From IMG/VR virus record IMGVR_UViG_3300030085_002413, positions 811-35,818 of that record: DNA of 35,008 nucleotides; one strand, written 5' to 3'. Numbering within the stretch: the stretch's first letter is position 1; each line of letters begins with the position of its first letter. Positions 25,146 through 33,649 of the stretch are shown here, in pieces. This stretch comes from a virus. The notes beneath the pieces are model-generated. The model was not told where the DNA came from, searched no databases, and saw only the letters and a program-made list of their open reading frames with translations. The position numbers were made by a program, and so were the translations under genes.

Positions 25146-26789
25146 CTAGTGTTTTATATGCTTAGATTTACCTCTAAATATTTGAGTTATTTCTTCTAAC
25201 TTAATATTAGATAACCTTAGTTTTGCTTGACGTATAGAAGCTATTTTTTCTTTTTTAAGTCTTCTAACAATATATTCTGGTACATTTACTCTATTAGCTA
25301 ATATAGCGTGGTTTATATATCTATACATAGCTTCTTCAGCAAACTTATGAACTTGCATTTCAGCTTCTGTTCCAAGACTGTCACTTATATAGTCTAATAT
25401 TACAGTTTTTCCAGAAATATTAGAACTAAAATTAATTTTTCCTAATCTTTCGTCAATATAAAAAGAACCATTAGTTTGTGCAAACTGAGGGTCTAGACCA
25501 TATCTTTCGTCAGGTACTCTTTGATAATCATCGTTCTTATAATCATCATTATTGTTTTCTGCTGGAGTTATAGATCTAAAGCTTTCAAAAGTTGATGAAA
25601 CGCCATTAGAGTTTACTTGTGATAAAGAAGTTTTTGTAGTTAATGTGCTTACTGTAACATCGTCAACAGTAGCTTGATCAAATAAAAGAGAACTAGCATA
25701 AGCGTACGTATCTCTGTCTACGTGATCAATTAAAGCCATAACAACTAAATATACTGTTCCACTAACATTTGATAAATCTAACTCACCATCGTAATCTTTT
25801 ACACCACTCTCTCCTTGCGTCCACTCTATATAACCTAAATCAAAATACTCTGGTAAAGAGTTTGACGTTGGGCCTCCAAAATAAGGTAAACCTGTGGCAG
25901 GATCTATAGCGGGATAATTTTGCATTGTTATTCTTTCGCTCGGCGGAGTAGTACTAAAACCTATTCTAACTGTACTTCCAGGAGTGTTAAACGTGCCGGC
26001 AGGAATACTCTGGGCGATTCCAGCTATTGTACCATCGTATATCGATTGAGAAGCAGCAGCTTGATCTTCTGTTGTAGTTATAGTAGATGCAGCAGTTGTA
26101 GTTGCATTAGCAGAAAAACTAATAGCACCTAAATCAGAAGCATCAAATGTTTGATATATATAGGTACAATATCCATAAGCTTGATTTCCGTTAGACAAGC
26201 CGCTGTGAGAAAAAGTTTTAAAAAGTACAGAAGGATTTTCTGCAGTTTCATCTACTTCAATAATTGTAACTGTTCCAGTGCCATCGTCAGTTGGTATTCC
26301 TCCTCTTGAAGCATTGTAAATTGCTTGAGGGCTTCTTGTCCAGCCATCTAAGCCACTAGAAAAGTCAGAGTTATCAAAAACATCAGCTGTAACAGGAAAT
26401 TTGTAAGATCCTAATGGAAATTGTTGTATTTGAAATGGATTTGAAGTATATTTTGTAGGATATAAACCGTGCTTTATTCCAGACGCATCTACCCAACTAA
26501 CTGAAGTATAATTTACATAGTCTTTAGGTAGTATCATAGAAAGACTAGGAGGAACGTCTATTTGTTGAGCTTTTACAGATTTAAAAGTATCAAAAGACAT
26601 TTCAGCTAAAGCTCTTTGTGCGTGAAAAGATACGTCAATCTTACTAGCTCTTTTTATAAGTTTTTCGTTGCCAACATAAGCAACCATAAATTGATCTATA
26701 ATATCTTTTAAAGAAACAAATTGATAGTTACCGTAAGATGACGAATCATTGTAGTAAGCATAATCTGAAAGGTTTTCTATATAAGCCAT
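25146..26789 (-). CDS. Connector/ring (gp11-like) protein with jelly-roll-like insertion
   Basis: A 547-aa protein with two conserved flanks around an inserted domain. Residues ~25-115 (VSLKDIIDQFMVAYVGNEKL, FHAQRALAEMSFDTFKS, LPKDYVNYTSVSWVDASGIK) and ~400-547 (helical: AEMQVHKFAEEAMYRYINHA, then YIVRRLKKEKIASIRQAKLR) resemble tail-tube / ring proteins that I recall from Bacteroidota phages. Residues ~136-382 interrupt them. This part begins VFDNSDFSSGLDGWT and ends LLFDQATVDDVTVS, the start and finish typical of a carbohydrate-binding beta-sandwich (CBM4/9-like pattern). The gene sits between the 245-aa adaptor and the giant nozzle, matching a head-to-tail assembly order. Role: structural ring below the portal (good inference); sugar binding by the insertion is a hypothesis. 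Confidence 0.75.
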   Translation of the reverse strand: MAYIENLSDYAYYNDSSSYGNYQFVSLKDIIDQFMVAYVGNEKLIKRASKIDVSFHAQRALAEMSFDTFKSVKAQQIDVPPSLSMILPKDYVNYTSVSWVDASGIKHGLYPTKYTSNPFQIQQFPLGSYKFPVTADVFDNSDFSSGLDGWTRSPQAIYNASRGGIPTDDGTGTVTIIEVDETAENPSVLFKTFSHSGLSNGNQAYGYCTYIYQTFDASDLGAISFSANATTTAASTITTTEDQAAASQSIYDGTIAGIAQSIPAGTFNTPGSTVRIGFSTTPPSERITMQNYPAIDPATGLPYFGGPTSNSLPEYFDLGYIEWTQGESGVKDYDGELDLSNVSGTVYLVVMALIDHVDRDTYAYASSLLFDQATVDDVTVSTLTTKTSLSQVNSNGVSSTFESFRSITPAENNNDDYKNDDYQRVPDERYGLDPQFAQTNGSFYIDERLGKINFSSNISGKTVILDYISDSLGTEAEMQVHKFAEEAMYRYINHAILANRVNVPEYIVRRLKKEKIASIRQAKLRLSNIKLEEITQIFRGKSKHIKH

Positions 26790-26792
26790 CTT

Positions 26793-27530
26793 TTATTGTT
26801 TTTGTTGAGCTATTCTATTATTTTCTATTTGTGCAGCTACTTGAGCTATGTTAAAATCTTTTATACTTATTCCAGCTAGTTGTAATATTTTTAAAATTAA
26901 ATTTGATTCTTCAGACTCGTGAAGCTCAAAATCAACAGCACCACCGCTAGAGTTAAACATAGGTTTTTCATTTAAAACAACGTAAGTCCATTTAGGATCT
27001 TGAGGCTTTCTATAATAAGACATTAAAAAAGTAGTGTTTATTGGCGTAGGATTTACAATAGGTAGCATGTAAATTCTACCAGTAAAAATGTAACTTACTG
27101 GAGTATTTATAGTAGGTCTAGTTAAAGGGCCGCTTGAACCTATTTTTATAGCTTGTTGTCTTTCCATGTGCTCAACTCTATTACCTACTGGAGATAAAGT
27201 ATCACCACCTATTTGTCTATAAAAACAATCATGCAGCCTATAAAAATCTCCAGGAAGAGGCATGCCGTGAGTCTTAAAAGCAGCGCCAGCTAAAGTTTTT
27301 AAAAAAATTGAGTTTAATTTTTCTTCTATTAAGTTAATCATATCAAAGGCTTCTGTGTCGTTAGTTTGAACCCTTTTAAATTGATTTAAATCATAAAAGT
27401 ATTGCTCAAATATAGACATCTGAGCTTGCTTGGCAAATAAATTAAATTCTTGAGGCGTAATATATCCTCTTTGCTCTTTGTTAGCTAGCGCTAAAACTGT
27501 TTGATATACTGTATTTATTCTTATTGCCAT
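26793..27530 (-). CDS. Head-tail adaptor / ring protein, 245 aa
   Basis: A 245-aa protein whose N-terminus (NKEQRGYITPQEFNLFAKQA, then QMSIFEQYFYDLNQF) matches a pattern I recall for a short conserved ring/adaptor protein of crAss-like and marine Bacteroidota phages. The centre is mixed (LPGDFYRLHDCFYRQ, PVSYIFTGRIYMLPIV, TTFLMSYYRKPQDPKWTYV), and the end is a long helix (LILKILQLAGISIKDFNIA, then QVAAQIENNRIAQQKQ). Its position, after capsid genes and directly before the larger ring protein, fits a connector that sits beneath the portal. Only three bases separate it from the next gene. It is preceded by a strong RNA hairpin that may set its transcript end or expression level. No enzyme motif. 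Confidence 0.75.
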   Translation of the reverse strand: MAIRINTVYQTVLALANKEQRGYITPQEFNLFAKQAQMSIFEQYFYDLNQFKRVQTNDTEAFDMINLIEEKLNSIFLKTLAGAAFKTHGMPLPGDFYRLHDCFYRQIGGDTLSPVGNRVEHMERQQAIKIGSSGPLTRPTINTPVSYIFTGRIYMLPIVNPTPINTTFLMSYYRKPQDPKWTYVVLNEKPMFNSSGGAVDFELHESEESNLILKILQLAGISIKDFNIAQVAAQIENNRIAQQKQ

Positions 27531-27549
27531 TATATGTATTTTATAGTTA

Positions 27550-27575
27550 AGTAACCACCCCGAAGAGCGGTTACT
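27550..27575 (-). terminator. Hairpin with UUCG loop, weak U-tract (attenuator or mRNA end)
   Basis: On the minus strand AGTAACCGCTC and GGGTGGTTACT pair over 11 positions (two of them G-U) and close on a C(UUCG)G tetraloop, which is unusually stable. The sequence after it (TAACTATAAAATA) is not a good U-tract, so it is more likely an attenuator, RNA-processing or stabilising element than a full intrinsic terminator. It lies between the 274-aa gene and the 245-aa adaptor gene. Confidence 0.6.
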
Positions 27576-27588
27576 CTTCTATAAATGA

Positions 27589-28413
27589 TTACGCGTTTAA
27601 TCGCTTTTCTATATTTGCGTAAATCTCCATGCCTTCATCAGTTTTAAACCAATGCGCAAGAGCGGTATATGGATGCTCGTCAAATGGTACAGTCATTATT
27701 TTTCTATCTGTTGATCCCCATAAAAAGTTTCTTTGATCGCTAGATAGCTTAATAATTCCAAGCTCTGTAGCCTTAATACCAAAGTTTCTAAGCTGTACGT
27801 TATCATCAGCCGCTAATTCTAAGAACAAAGCAGGATTATTTCGCGCAAACACTAATAAATCTCTTTTAAGTTCTTTAGAGCTAAGCTTAGATACTTCAGA
27901 ACCTTTTTCTACGCGCATGATAGCTTCAGCCATATCAATGTCTATTTGTCTAGCTAATATTATAGCGTCAGCTTCCATTTCTAAAACTTCAATTTGCTCT
28001 TCAGCAATTACGCTTGGTTTAAACTCGTAGAAAATTTTATCTCTGTCAGGATGAAAATTTGACAAAAGCTTTTGCAAAACTGTTTTTTCTTTTGGAACAA
28101 ATAAGCTTCCATTTCTAAAAACAATATGAGATAGCCTTTGGTCTCCTTTCATTTCATCAACAAAAGAAGTTATTTGATTTTCACAATATTTTAATTCTCT
28201 TTCGTAACCTTTTTCTTGATCAAACCAGTATATTCCAGTTGCTCGTATAGATCTAGATATTGGTTTTTTATTTCCTTTTAAATAATAAACTCTATCTTTT
28301 ATTTCCCAAGTTGGTTTTTTTGGCTTTGGCTTTTCAATAACAACCTCAACCATATCGTTAGTAGCTTTTATTTCAGGCGCTACTTCAGCCTTTTTTGTTT
28401 GTTTTTTTGCCAT
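27589..28413 (-). CDS. Conserved unknown protein downstream of the capsid gene, 274 aa
   Basis: A 274-aa protein with a charged, Pro/Lys-rich N-terminal tail (KPKPKKPTWEIKDRVYYLKG), then a well-patterned fold: GIYWFDQEKGYERELKYCEN, FVDEMKGDQRLSHIVFRNG, VPKEKTVLQKLLSNFHPDRD. Next comes a helical stretch with DIDMAEAIMRVEKGSEVS, SKELKRDLLVFARNNPALFL and DDNVQLRNFGIKATELGIIK. No catalytic site is evident. I recall the same type of protein directly after the major capsid gene in uncultured marine phage genomes, which implies a conserved role in head completion, the connector or a late regulatory step, but I know of no demonstrated function. It is the only gene between two RNA hairpins (a terminator upstream and a UUCG hairpin downstream), so it may have its own transcript. 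Confidence 0.75.
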   Translation of the reverse strand: MAKKQTKKAEVAPEIKATNDMVEVVIEKPKPKKPTWEIKDRVYYLKGNKKPISRSIRATGIYWFDQEKGYERELKYCENQITSFVDEMKGDQRLSHIVFRNGSLFVPKEKTVLQKLLSNFHPDRDKIFYEFKPSVIAEEQIEVLEMEADAIILARQIDIDMAEAIMRVEKGSEVSKLSSKELKRDLLVFARNNPALFLELAADDNVQLRNFGIKATELGIIKLSSDQRNFLWGSTDRKIMTVPFDEHPYTALAHWFKTDEGMEIYANIEKRLNA

Positions 28414-28433
28414 GATATAATATAATAAAAGTT

Positions 28434-28461
28434 AAAAAAGATCGAGGGCCGTAGCCCTCGA
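28434..28461 (-). terminator. Rho-independent terminator after the major capsid gene
   Basis: Minus-strand sequence TCGAGGGC, loop TACG, GCCCTCGA forms a perfect 8-bp GC-rich stem closed by a C(UACG)G tetraloop (a very stable UNCG-type loop). TCTTTTTT follows at once, the classic intrinsic terminator layout. It lies 12 bases after the capsid stop codon and should end, or thin out, transcripts from the head genes. Confidence 0.9.
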
Positions 28462-28472
28462 CCATAGTTAAT

Positions 28473-29978
28473 TTACTTCAATAACATAAAGTTGTTTGCA
28501 CCTTGAGTGATCAAACATCTTTCAGTTAAAAAGTGTAGTTGCATTGCATCTAACGAAGATGTAGCAGCTCCAACTGAACCAGTAGTCCAAGTCTTCATTC
28601 TACGATCATCAGTTTGAGAAGCTCTATAACGAACGTGTAAGAACGGACGCTTAATTGAAGCACCAACAGTTTGATCATATACAGATGAAGAACCAGCTGG
28701 AATTACAACACCACGAATAGCGTTAGCACCAGCAGTAGCGTTAATACCACCACGAGTAGCTTTGTCGTTTAAGTAGCGGAAATCAGACTTATAGAAGTCA
28801 TAAGATCCTCTACGGAAACCAGAGAAGCCTAAGTTTAACGCCATGTCTTCAGAGTTGTTAAATACACCGTAAGATGTACCACCAGCACCGTAAGAATTCA
28901 TAGAAGCTAACATATCATCAATAGCTAAAGAAGTGCTTCTGTTTAAGAAGAACATGTTTTCTTCAATAGCACCTTGCTTGTCAAATTCAGCTAAAATAGC
29001 GTCGAACTCAGCTAAGTCAGTAGCAGCATTAACACCAGTAATACCTGAAGTTAAGTTACCTCTGTCTTCAATAGCAGCGAATAAACCTTCAGTACCAGTA
29101 TCTTTAGTAGCGTCGTTACTACCGTCACCACCAAGAACAAAAGATTCTTCAGTAATATCGTTACCAGCTCCGCCTTTTTCAGCTTCCAACATAGCCATTT
29201 CAATGTAGTCAGTGAAACGAGCTCTTGTATCAGACTCAGCTTTTAAGTACCATAAGTAACCACCTTGTCCACCTTCAGTAGAAATTTCTACCCAACCAAT
29301 ACGAGATGCATCAGATCCTGATACTTCGTAGTAATCTTTCATGATGATTGGCTTATTGCTAAAGCTTTTGAATACAGGAGCATTAGCTGTGTGCGATGTT
29401 GCAGTTGCATCACCAGCAGCAGCGTTATAAGCAGCGCCTTTCGCGTATTCAGAACCATAAACTAATATAGTTGTTTCGTCACCAGAAGTTGTACCTGTTA
29501 GAGCAGCAGCACCATAAGGGGCTACGTCAATTCTATCAGTTGCAACTTTAACTACTAAACACTTAACAACTCCGTTAGTAGAGTCAGAGATAATAACAGT
29601 GTCATTAACTCTAATACCGTGGTTACCAGAAGTAACACCAGTATCGCCGTCGATGTCTTTAGTAATATCAATTTGAGAAGATGAATCAAGACCGCTGGCC
29701 GTAGAGTGTACGTGCCCTTGGTAAGATAAGTGTAATCTTCCTTGTTCAGACCATACAACTTGATCAGCTGTCATAGCCTCTTCTGCACCAACTTGATTAA
29801 GGAAACCAGAAATCGTACGAGGTCCGAAAACCTCAGCTTCTTTCTCCATCAAATCTGGCACATATTGTTGAGCCCAACCTTCGTTTGTTGTGCCCGCTAA
29901 ATCTAAATAATTTGAAGCTAGCGCCTGCTTATTTGGAGCTGGAACACTATTCAAATTATTACCTGCAGTAATTGGCAT
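28473..29978 (-). CDS. Major capsid protein
   Basis: A 501-aa protein located after portal and scaffold, in the canonical capsid position. The N-terminal part (NLDYLDLAGTTNEGW-type residues 20-36, then EVFGPRTISGFLNQVGAEEA) and the C-terminal part (SIKRPFLHVRYRASQTDDRR, MKTWTTGSVGA) fit HK97-fold capsid proteins of Bacteroidota-type phages. The middle (HGIRVNDTVIISDSTNGVVK) looks like a small inserted beta domain at ~105-165. Codon use differs from neighbours: about half of the Arg codons are CGN (neighbours use mostly AGA), with more TTC, AAC and GAC, as expected for a very highly expressed gene. It starts 19 bases after the scaffold gene and is followed by a strong terminator. The identification rests on context and pattern memory, not on a catalytic signature. 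Confidence 0.85.
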   Translation of the reverse strand: MPITAGNNLNSVPAPNKQALASNYLDLAGTTNEGWAQQYVPDLMEKEAEVFGPRTISGFLNQVGAEEAMTADQVVWSEQGRLHLSYQGHVHSTASGLDSSSQIDITKDIDGDTGVTSGNHGIRVNDTVIISDSTNGVVKCLVVKVATDRIDVAPYGAAALTGTTSGDETTILVYGSEYAKGAAYNAAAGDATATSHTANAPVFKSFSNKPIIMKDYYEVSGSDASRIGWVEISTEGGQGGYLWYLKAESDTRARFTDYIEMAMLEAEKGGAGNDITEESFVLGGDGSNDATKDTGTEGLFAAIEDRGNLTSGITGVNAATDLAEFDAILAEFDKQGAIEENMFFLNRSTSLAIDDMLASMNSYGAGGTSYGVFNNSEDMALNLGFSGFRRGSYDFYKSDFRYLNDKATRGGINATAGANAIRGVVIPAGSSSVYDQTVGASIKRPFLHVRYRASQTDDRRMKTWTTGSVGAATSSLDAMQLHFLTERCLITQGANNFMLLK

Positions 29979-29997
29979 AATAAAATGTTTTTAAATG

Positions 29998-31194
29998 TTA
30001 TCTATTTTTTTTAATTTTAAATTTAAAATCAGAAGAGTTGTCACCTAACACTTTAACTTTCATACCGCTGTTATTTTGAACATTGCCAAATTCTTGGCGA
30101 GGATTCATACTAACATTTTTAGACTTAGCAATGCTTTCTTTCAAAGCGTCTGCTTTGCCTTGCTCATAAAAGTGCTGTGCTATAGCGTCAGCGTTCATAG
30201 CTGTGAATAAACTCTTGTGATAGCCCTTAGCATCTGACATTTCATTACTTTCATTAAGAAACTTTCCTATAAAGTTATTAATATCGCTTTGAGTATCTTT
30301 AACAGCATCTGTATTTTTAACATTATATCTAAACTTTTTATTTCCAACGTTATATTCAAAACCTTTGAAGTTTTTGTTGAATAGTTGATTAGTTTTATTT
30401 AAAAACGTTCGTTGCTGTTGTTCAGCTACTTTTTTATTGTCTTCCGACTCTTTGTTATAACGATTGAAAAAGTCAATAGCTTTTTGCTGTTCAGTTGTTA
30501 GCTTAGAGCCTTGCTTTATACTATCGTAATATTTGGATTTTACACTTTCCAAGTGGTTCTTTGCTTGAGCAACTTGCTCCTTCAAAGCTAATTTTTTTCT
30601 TTTTATATCTCTTTCTTCATCTTCTTCTTCGTCAAAAGAAAATTGATCTTCCATTAAAAAGTCAACTTCTTCTGCAGTTAGATGAGGTTTAGTTTGTCTA
30701 TAATATTCTCTAAGAAGACTTAAATTGTCTAAGTTAGAATAATCTTTATTTAACTTAACATAGTCTTCTATATCTCCACCTGTGTCATTCATAAAGTCAA
30801 CTAACTTTTGAATGTTTTCAGGTAGTGGTTTACCTGTAGCTTCAGCTTCAGCAACTGCTTCTTGAACTTGCTCAGTTACTTCCTCTACTTCTTCAGCAAC
30901 TTCTTCATCAGTTATTTCTTGAACGACGGGCTCTTCATCTTGAACTTGCTCGGGCTTTTCTTCTCCGGTAGGTTCTTCAACTTTTTCTTCGACGTTTTCT
31001 TCACGTATCTCTTCGCTAGTTTCGGATTCGTCGCGAACAGATACCTCATCTGTGCTTTGCTCTCTAGTGGCATTTTCTACAGGTTTATCTAAATCTATTT
31101 TAATTACACTATCATCTCCAGCACTTTCAAATTTGCTTTCGTCAACAGTTTGTTCTTGTGTAGTTTCTTCAACTACGTTTTCGTTTTCTTCCAT
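29998..31194 (-). CDS. Head scaffolding protein
   Basis: A 398-aa protein with the composition of a phage scaffold: residues ~1-130 are extremely acidic (long Glu/Asp/Val runs such as EEVAEEVEEVTEQVQEAVAE), then helical, coiled-coil-prone regions (KKLALKEQVAQAKNHLESVK, TEQQKAIDFFNRYNK, NKKVAEQQQRTFLNKTNQLF), and a basic end (FKFKIKKNR) that could contact the capsid protein, as in other scaffolds. No protease motif (no obvious Ser-His-Asp triad) is seen, so it seems to be a pure scaffold without fused maturation protease. It lies between the portal gene (24 bases before it) and the major capsid gene (19 bases after it), the usual place for a scaffold. The interpretation is inference from position plus composition. 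Confidence 0.8.
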   Translation of the reverse strand: MEENENVVEETTQEQTVDESKFESAGDDSVIKIDLDKPVENATREQSTDEVSVRDESETSEEIREENVEEKVEEPTGEEKPEQVQDEEPVVQEITDEEVAEEVEEVTEQVQEAVAEAEATGKPLPENIQKLVDFMNDTGGDIEDYVKLNKDYSNLDNLSLLREYYRQTKPHLTAEEVDFLMEDQFSFDEEEDEERDIKRKKLALKEQVAQAKNHLESVKSKYYDSIKQGSKLTTEQQKAIDFFNRYNKESEDNKKVAEQQQRTFLNKTNQLFNKNFKGFEYNVGNKKFRYNVKNTDAVKDTQSDINNFIGKFLNESNEMSDAKGYHKSLFTAMNADAIAQHFYEQGKADALKESIAKSKNVSMNPRQEFGNVQNNSGMKVKVLGDNSSDFKFKIKKNR

Positions 31195-31218
31195 AATAAA
31201 ATAATATATAAATTAGTG

Positions 31219-33645
31219 TTATCGATTAAGATCAATAGGTCCTAAATCAAATCCACCTTCAAGTATATCATTACTCGTTTTCTCAAAGTTTTTAGGTGCT
31301 GCACCTGTTTTTCTTTGATCTATAAGTTCTGATTGTTGAGTGGCTTGGATTTTTGTTCTTTCGTCTTTACGATCTTCTTTTGTTTTTTCTCTATCTTTTA
31401 TACCTTGAGTTTCTAAAGCTTTAAGCTGTATATCAAACTGAAACTTTTGGGCTGCAAGCTGCGCTTTCACTTGAGACTCCGCTTGTATTTTACCAGCGTC
31501 AAGTTGTGCTTGCAATTGCATTATTTGGGCTTCAGCTTGTTTAAGTGCTTGTTGTTTTTGTATTTCTAATTGAGCAGATGCTTGTTGTTGCTGTACGTTA
31601 GCTTGCGCTTGAGCTTGTATGTTTTGTTGCTGCATTTGTTGATCTCTCTGCTGCTTTTTGTTTCTTCTAATTTTTAATAGTTGATTAGCAACTTTAACAC
31701 TAGATAACTCTCTAAGATCAATAGCATCTTCAAGATCTATAGTTTTTTGAGCTAACGCTTGCTGTATATTGTTTTCAAGTACAGCTTTTTCTTCTTCATC
31801 AGGAGCTAACTCTAAAAATATACCAAAGTCATATAAGTGAAGCTCTGACATTTCTTGAAGCGTAGCAACATTATGAACACCTATACTTTGAATAAACGCC
31901 TCTTTAGTTGGAGAATATTCTATAATATCTGATATTCTAAGTGACAACTGCTCTGCGACTTCAGCTGTTAAAAATAAACCAGAGTTTAATATATGTCTAG
32001 TAGCTGTATTACTATTAGCAGCCGCTAATTTTTGAACACCAAGTAATGCTCTTTCGTCTGGCAGACTACCGTCTCTAGCTTCATTTAAACCAGTAGCATC
32101 TCTAATCATTTGCATGTAATAGTTATAATTTCCTATTAAAGCATTTATTTTATTGCCACCACTACCACTAGTTATTTCTTGTATAGGCACTTTACCAGGA
32201 TTTATATCGCCTTCTTGCGTGAACGATCTACCAATAACACTACCTGTTTGGAAGAACATATTTAAAGCTTCTTGTGGGTTATAGTTTGTACCGTTACCTA
32301 AATCAACTTCAGCTAAACCATCAGCATCTAAATAAACACCGTCTGGCACCATACGTGACATTACTTGCTGAAGTTTTAAATGAGTTAGCTGTATCATATC
32401 AGCAAAACCAGTTATACGTCTAACTAGTGATTCAATTTTACCTTTATACATACGAGGAGCAACAATACTGTAGTTCATTTTAACTTTAGTAAAATTACTT
32501 TTTGATCGCATCATATTTTCAGACATCTCCCATTTAAGCAACTTATTAGTACCTAATATTAAAGCGCCTTCGTAAAGTGTTTCAATAGCTCTTTCAAGTT
32601 TTGAAAAATTACCTTGAGCATCTGTAGGTGGATCAAAGCTATCGTCTTTTTCAATTAACTTCATAGCTCCACTACCTGTTTCTTTAACTTTATAAACTTC
32701 GTTCATATACGTTTTATAATTAAAATATAAAACTTGAACTTTATTTCTATCTATATCTTCATATCTAGGCCCGCTATGGTGATAATTACTTTTTTGAGTA
32801 TACCCTGAGTTTTGTATTTCTTCTAAATCTTCTTGTGTTAAATGAGGAAACTGTTTAGCAAGTTCGTTTATTGGTATCATTTTTACTTCACCAACATAAT
32901 ACAAATCATCAAAATATGGTGAATCAGTGTACGAATAAATTAAGTCTGCTGGATCTACATAGTCAATAGTTACGCCGTCTGAAGTTGTAAAGCTTGTTTT
33001 TACCGCTGCAATACCTAAAACTGTTAAATCATAATACAGTCTTCTTTTTATTAAATCGTAATCATTACCTTTTAACAAAACATTAATAGCTTGCTCTTCA
33101 GCTATTTCTACGGCTTGCTTATAACTTAGCTGCATGTGAAGCTCTAATTCTTCTTGATTTTCAGGTAAAGTTTCAGGATCGTTTTCGTATAAATTTATAC
33201 CAAATTCTTGAGCTGCAAAATCATTCATCTCTCTAGCAGCCATATCACCTAGTATACTTTCCATATACTCTGTTCTTTTAGCAATACCATATTCATCTTG
33301 AGAATGAGCTTTAATTTCAAAAGCCCTGTCAGCAATACCGTTTACAACAATATCAACAAACTTTGGAATAATAGGAACAGGTGTCCAATCAAGATTTAAA
33401 TAGCTTAAGTCACCATTTATTGAAAGTTCATCTTTATATTTTTGTATTGACTGCTCGCCTCTAGCGTATAATCTTAAATTGTGAAAATTGTTAAAGTTAG
33501 CGTCGTATCTAGTTTGTGACCTATTATCGTAAAACCACTCTGTTTCTATTGCTTTAGCAACTTTTAAACCATAATCATAACTAAGCTTTTCAGCATCGCT
33601 AACTACTTGACTTGGAAAATAACTCTTTATAACAGACTCTGCCAT
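31219..33645 (-). CDS. Portal protein, 808 aa
   Basis: The dodecameric ring at the capsid vertex through which DNA enters and leaves. The gene follows the terminase, with a four-base gap. Residues ~40-110 contain RYDANFNNFHNLRLYARGEQ, then LDWTPVPIIPKFVDIVVNGI, a segment that I recall as typical of portals of crAss-like and related Bacteroidota phages. Central parts (DYVDPADLIYSY at ~230; MRSKSNFTKVKMNYSI; ERALLGVQKLAAANSNTATR at ~550) also fit. The C-terminal third (~660-740) is a long Gln/Ala/Lys helix (QAQAQANVQQQQASAQLEIQ) followed by a charged region (DREKTKEDRKDERTKIQATQ), probably the barrel/crown extending into the head. At 808 aa it is long for a portal, in line with crAss-like portals. 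Confidence 0.85.
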   Translation of the reverse strand: MAESVIKSYFPSQVVSDAEKLSYDYGLKVAKAIETEWFYDNRSQTRYDANFNNFHNLRLYARGEQSIQKYKDELSINGDLSYLNLDWTPVPIIPKFVDIVVNGIADRAFEIKAHSQDEYGIAKRTEYMESILGDMAAREMNDFAAQEFGINLYENDPETLPENQEELELHMQLSYKQAVEIAEEQAINVLLKGNDYDLIKRRLYYDLTVLGIAAVKTSFTTSDGVTIDYVDPADLIYSYTDSPYFDDLYYVGEVKMIPINELAKQFPHLTQEDLEEIQNSGYTQKSNYHHSGPRYEDIDRNKVQVLYFNYKTYMNEVYKVKETGSGAMKLIEKDDSFDPPTDAQGNFSKLERAIETLYEGALILGTNKLLKWEMSENMMRSKSNFTKVKMNYSIVAPRMYKGKIESLVRRITGFADMIQLTHLKLQQVMSRMVPDGVYLDADGLAEVDLGNGTNYNPQEALNMFFQTGSVIGRSFTQEGDINPGKVPIQEITSGSGGNKINALIGNYNYYMQMIRDATGLNEARDGSLPDERALLGVQKLAAANSNTATRHILNSGLFLTAEVAEQLSLRISDIIEYSPTKEAFIQSIGVHNVATLQEMSELHLYDFGIFLELAPDEEEKAVLENNIQQALAQKTIDLEDAIDLRELSSVKVANQLLKIRRNKKQQRDQQMQQQNIQAQAQANVQQQQASAQLEIQKQQALKQAEAQIMQLQAQLDAGKIQAESQVKAQLAAQKFQFDIQLKALETQGIKDREKTKEDRKDERTKIQATQQSELIDQRKTGAAPKNFEKTSNDILEGGFDLGPIDLNR

Positions 33646-33649
33646 ATTT

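Noticed and set aside
29555-29758. Alternative minus-strand frame inside the capsid gene
   Set aside because: Leu/Thr-rich shift-frame product nested in the major capsid gene; no evidence of expression.
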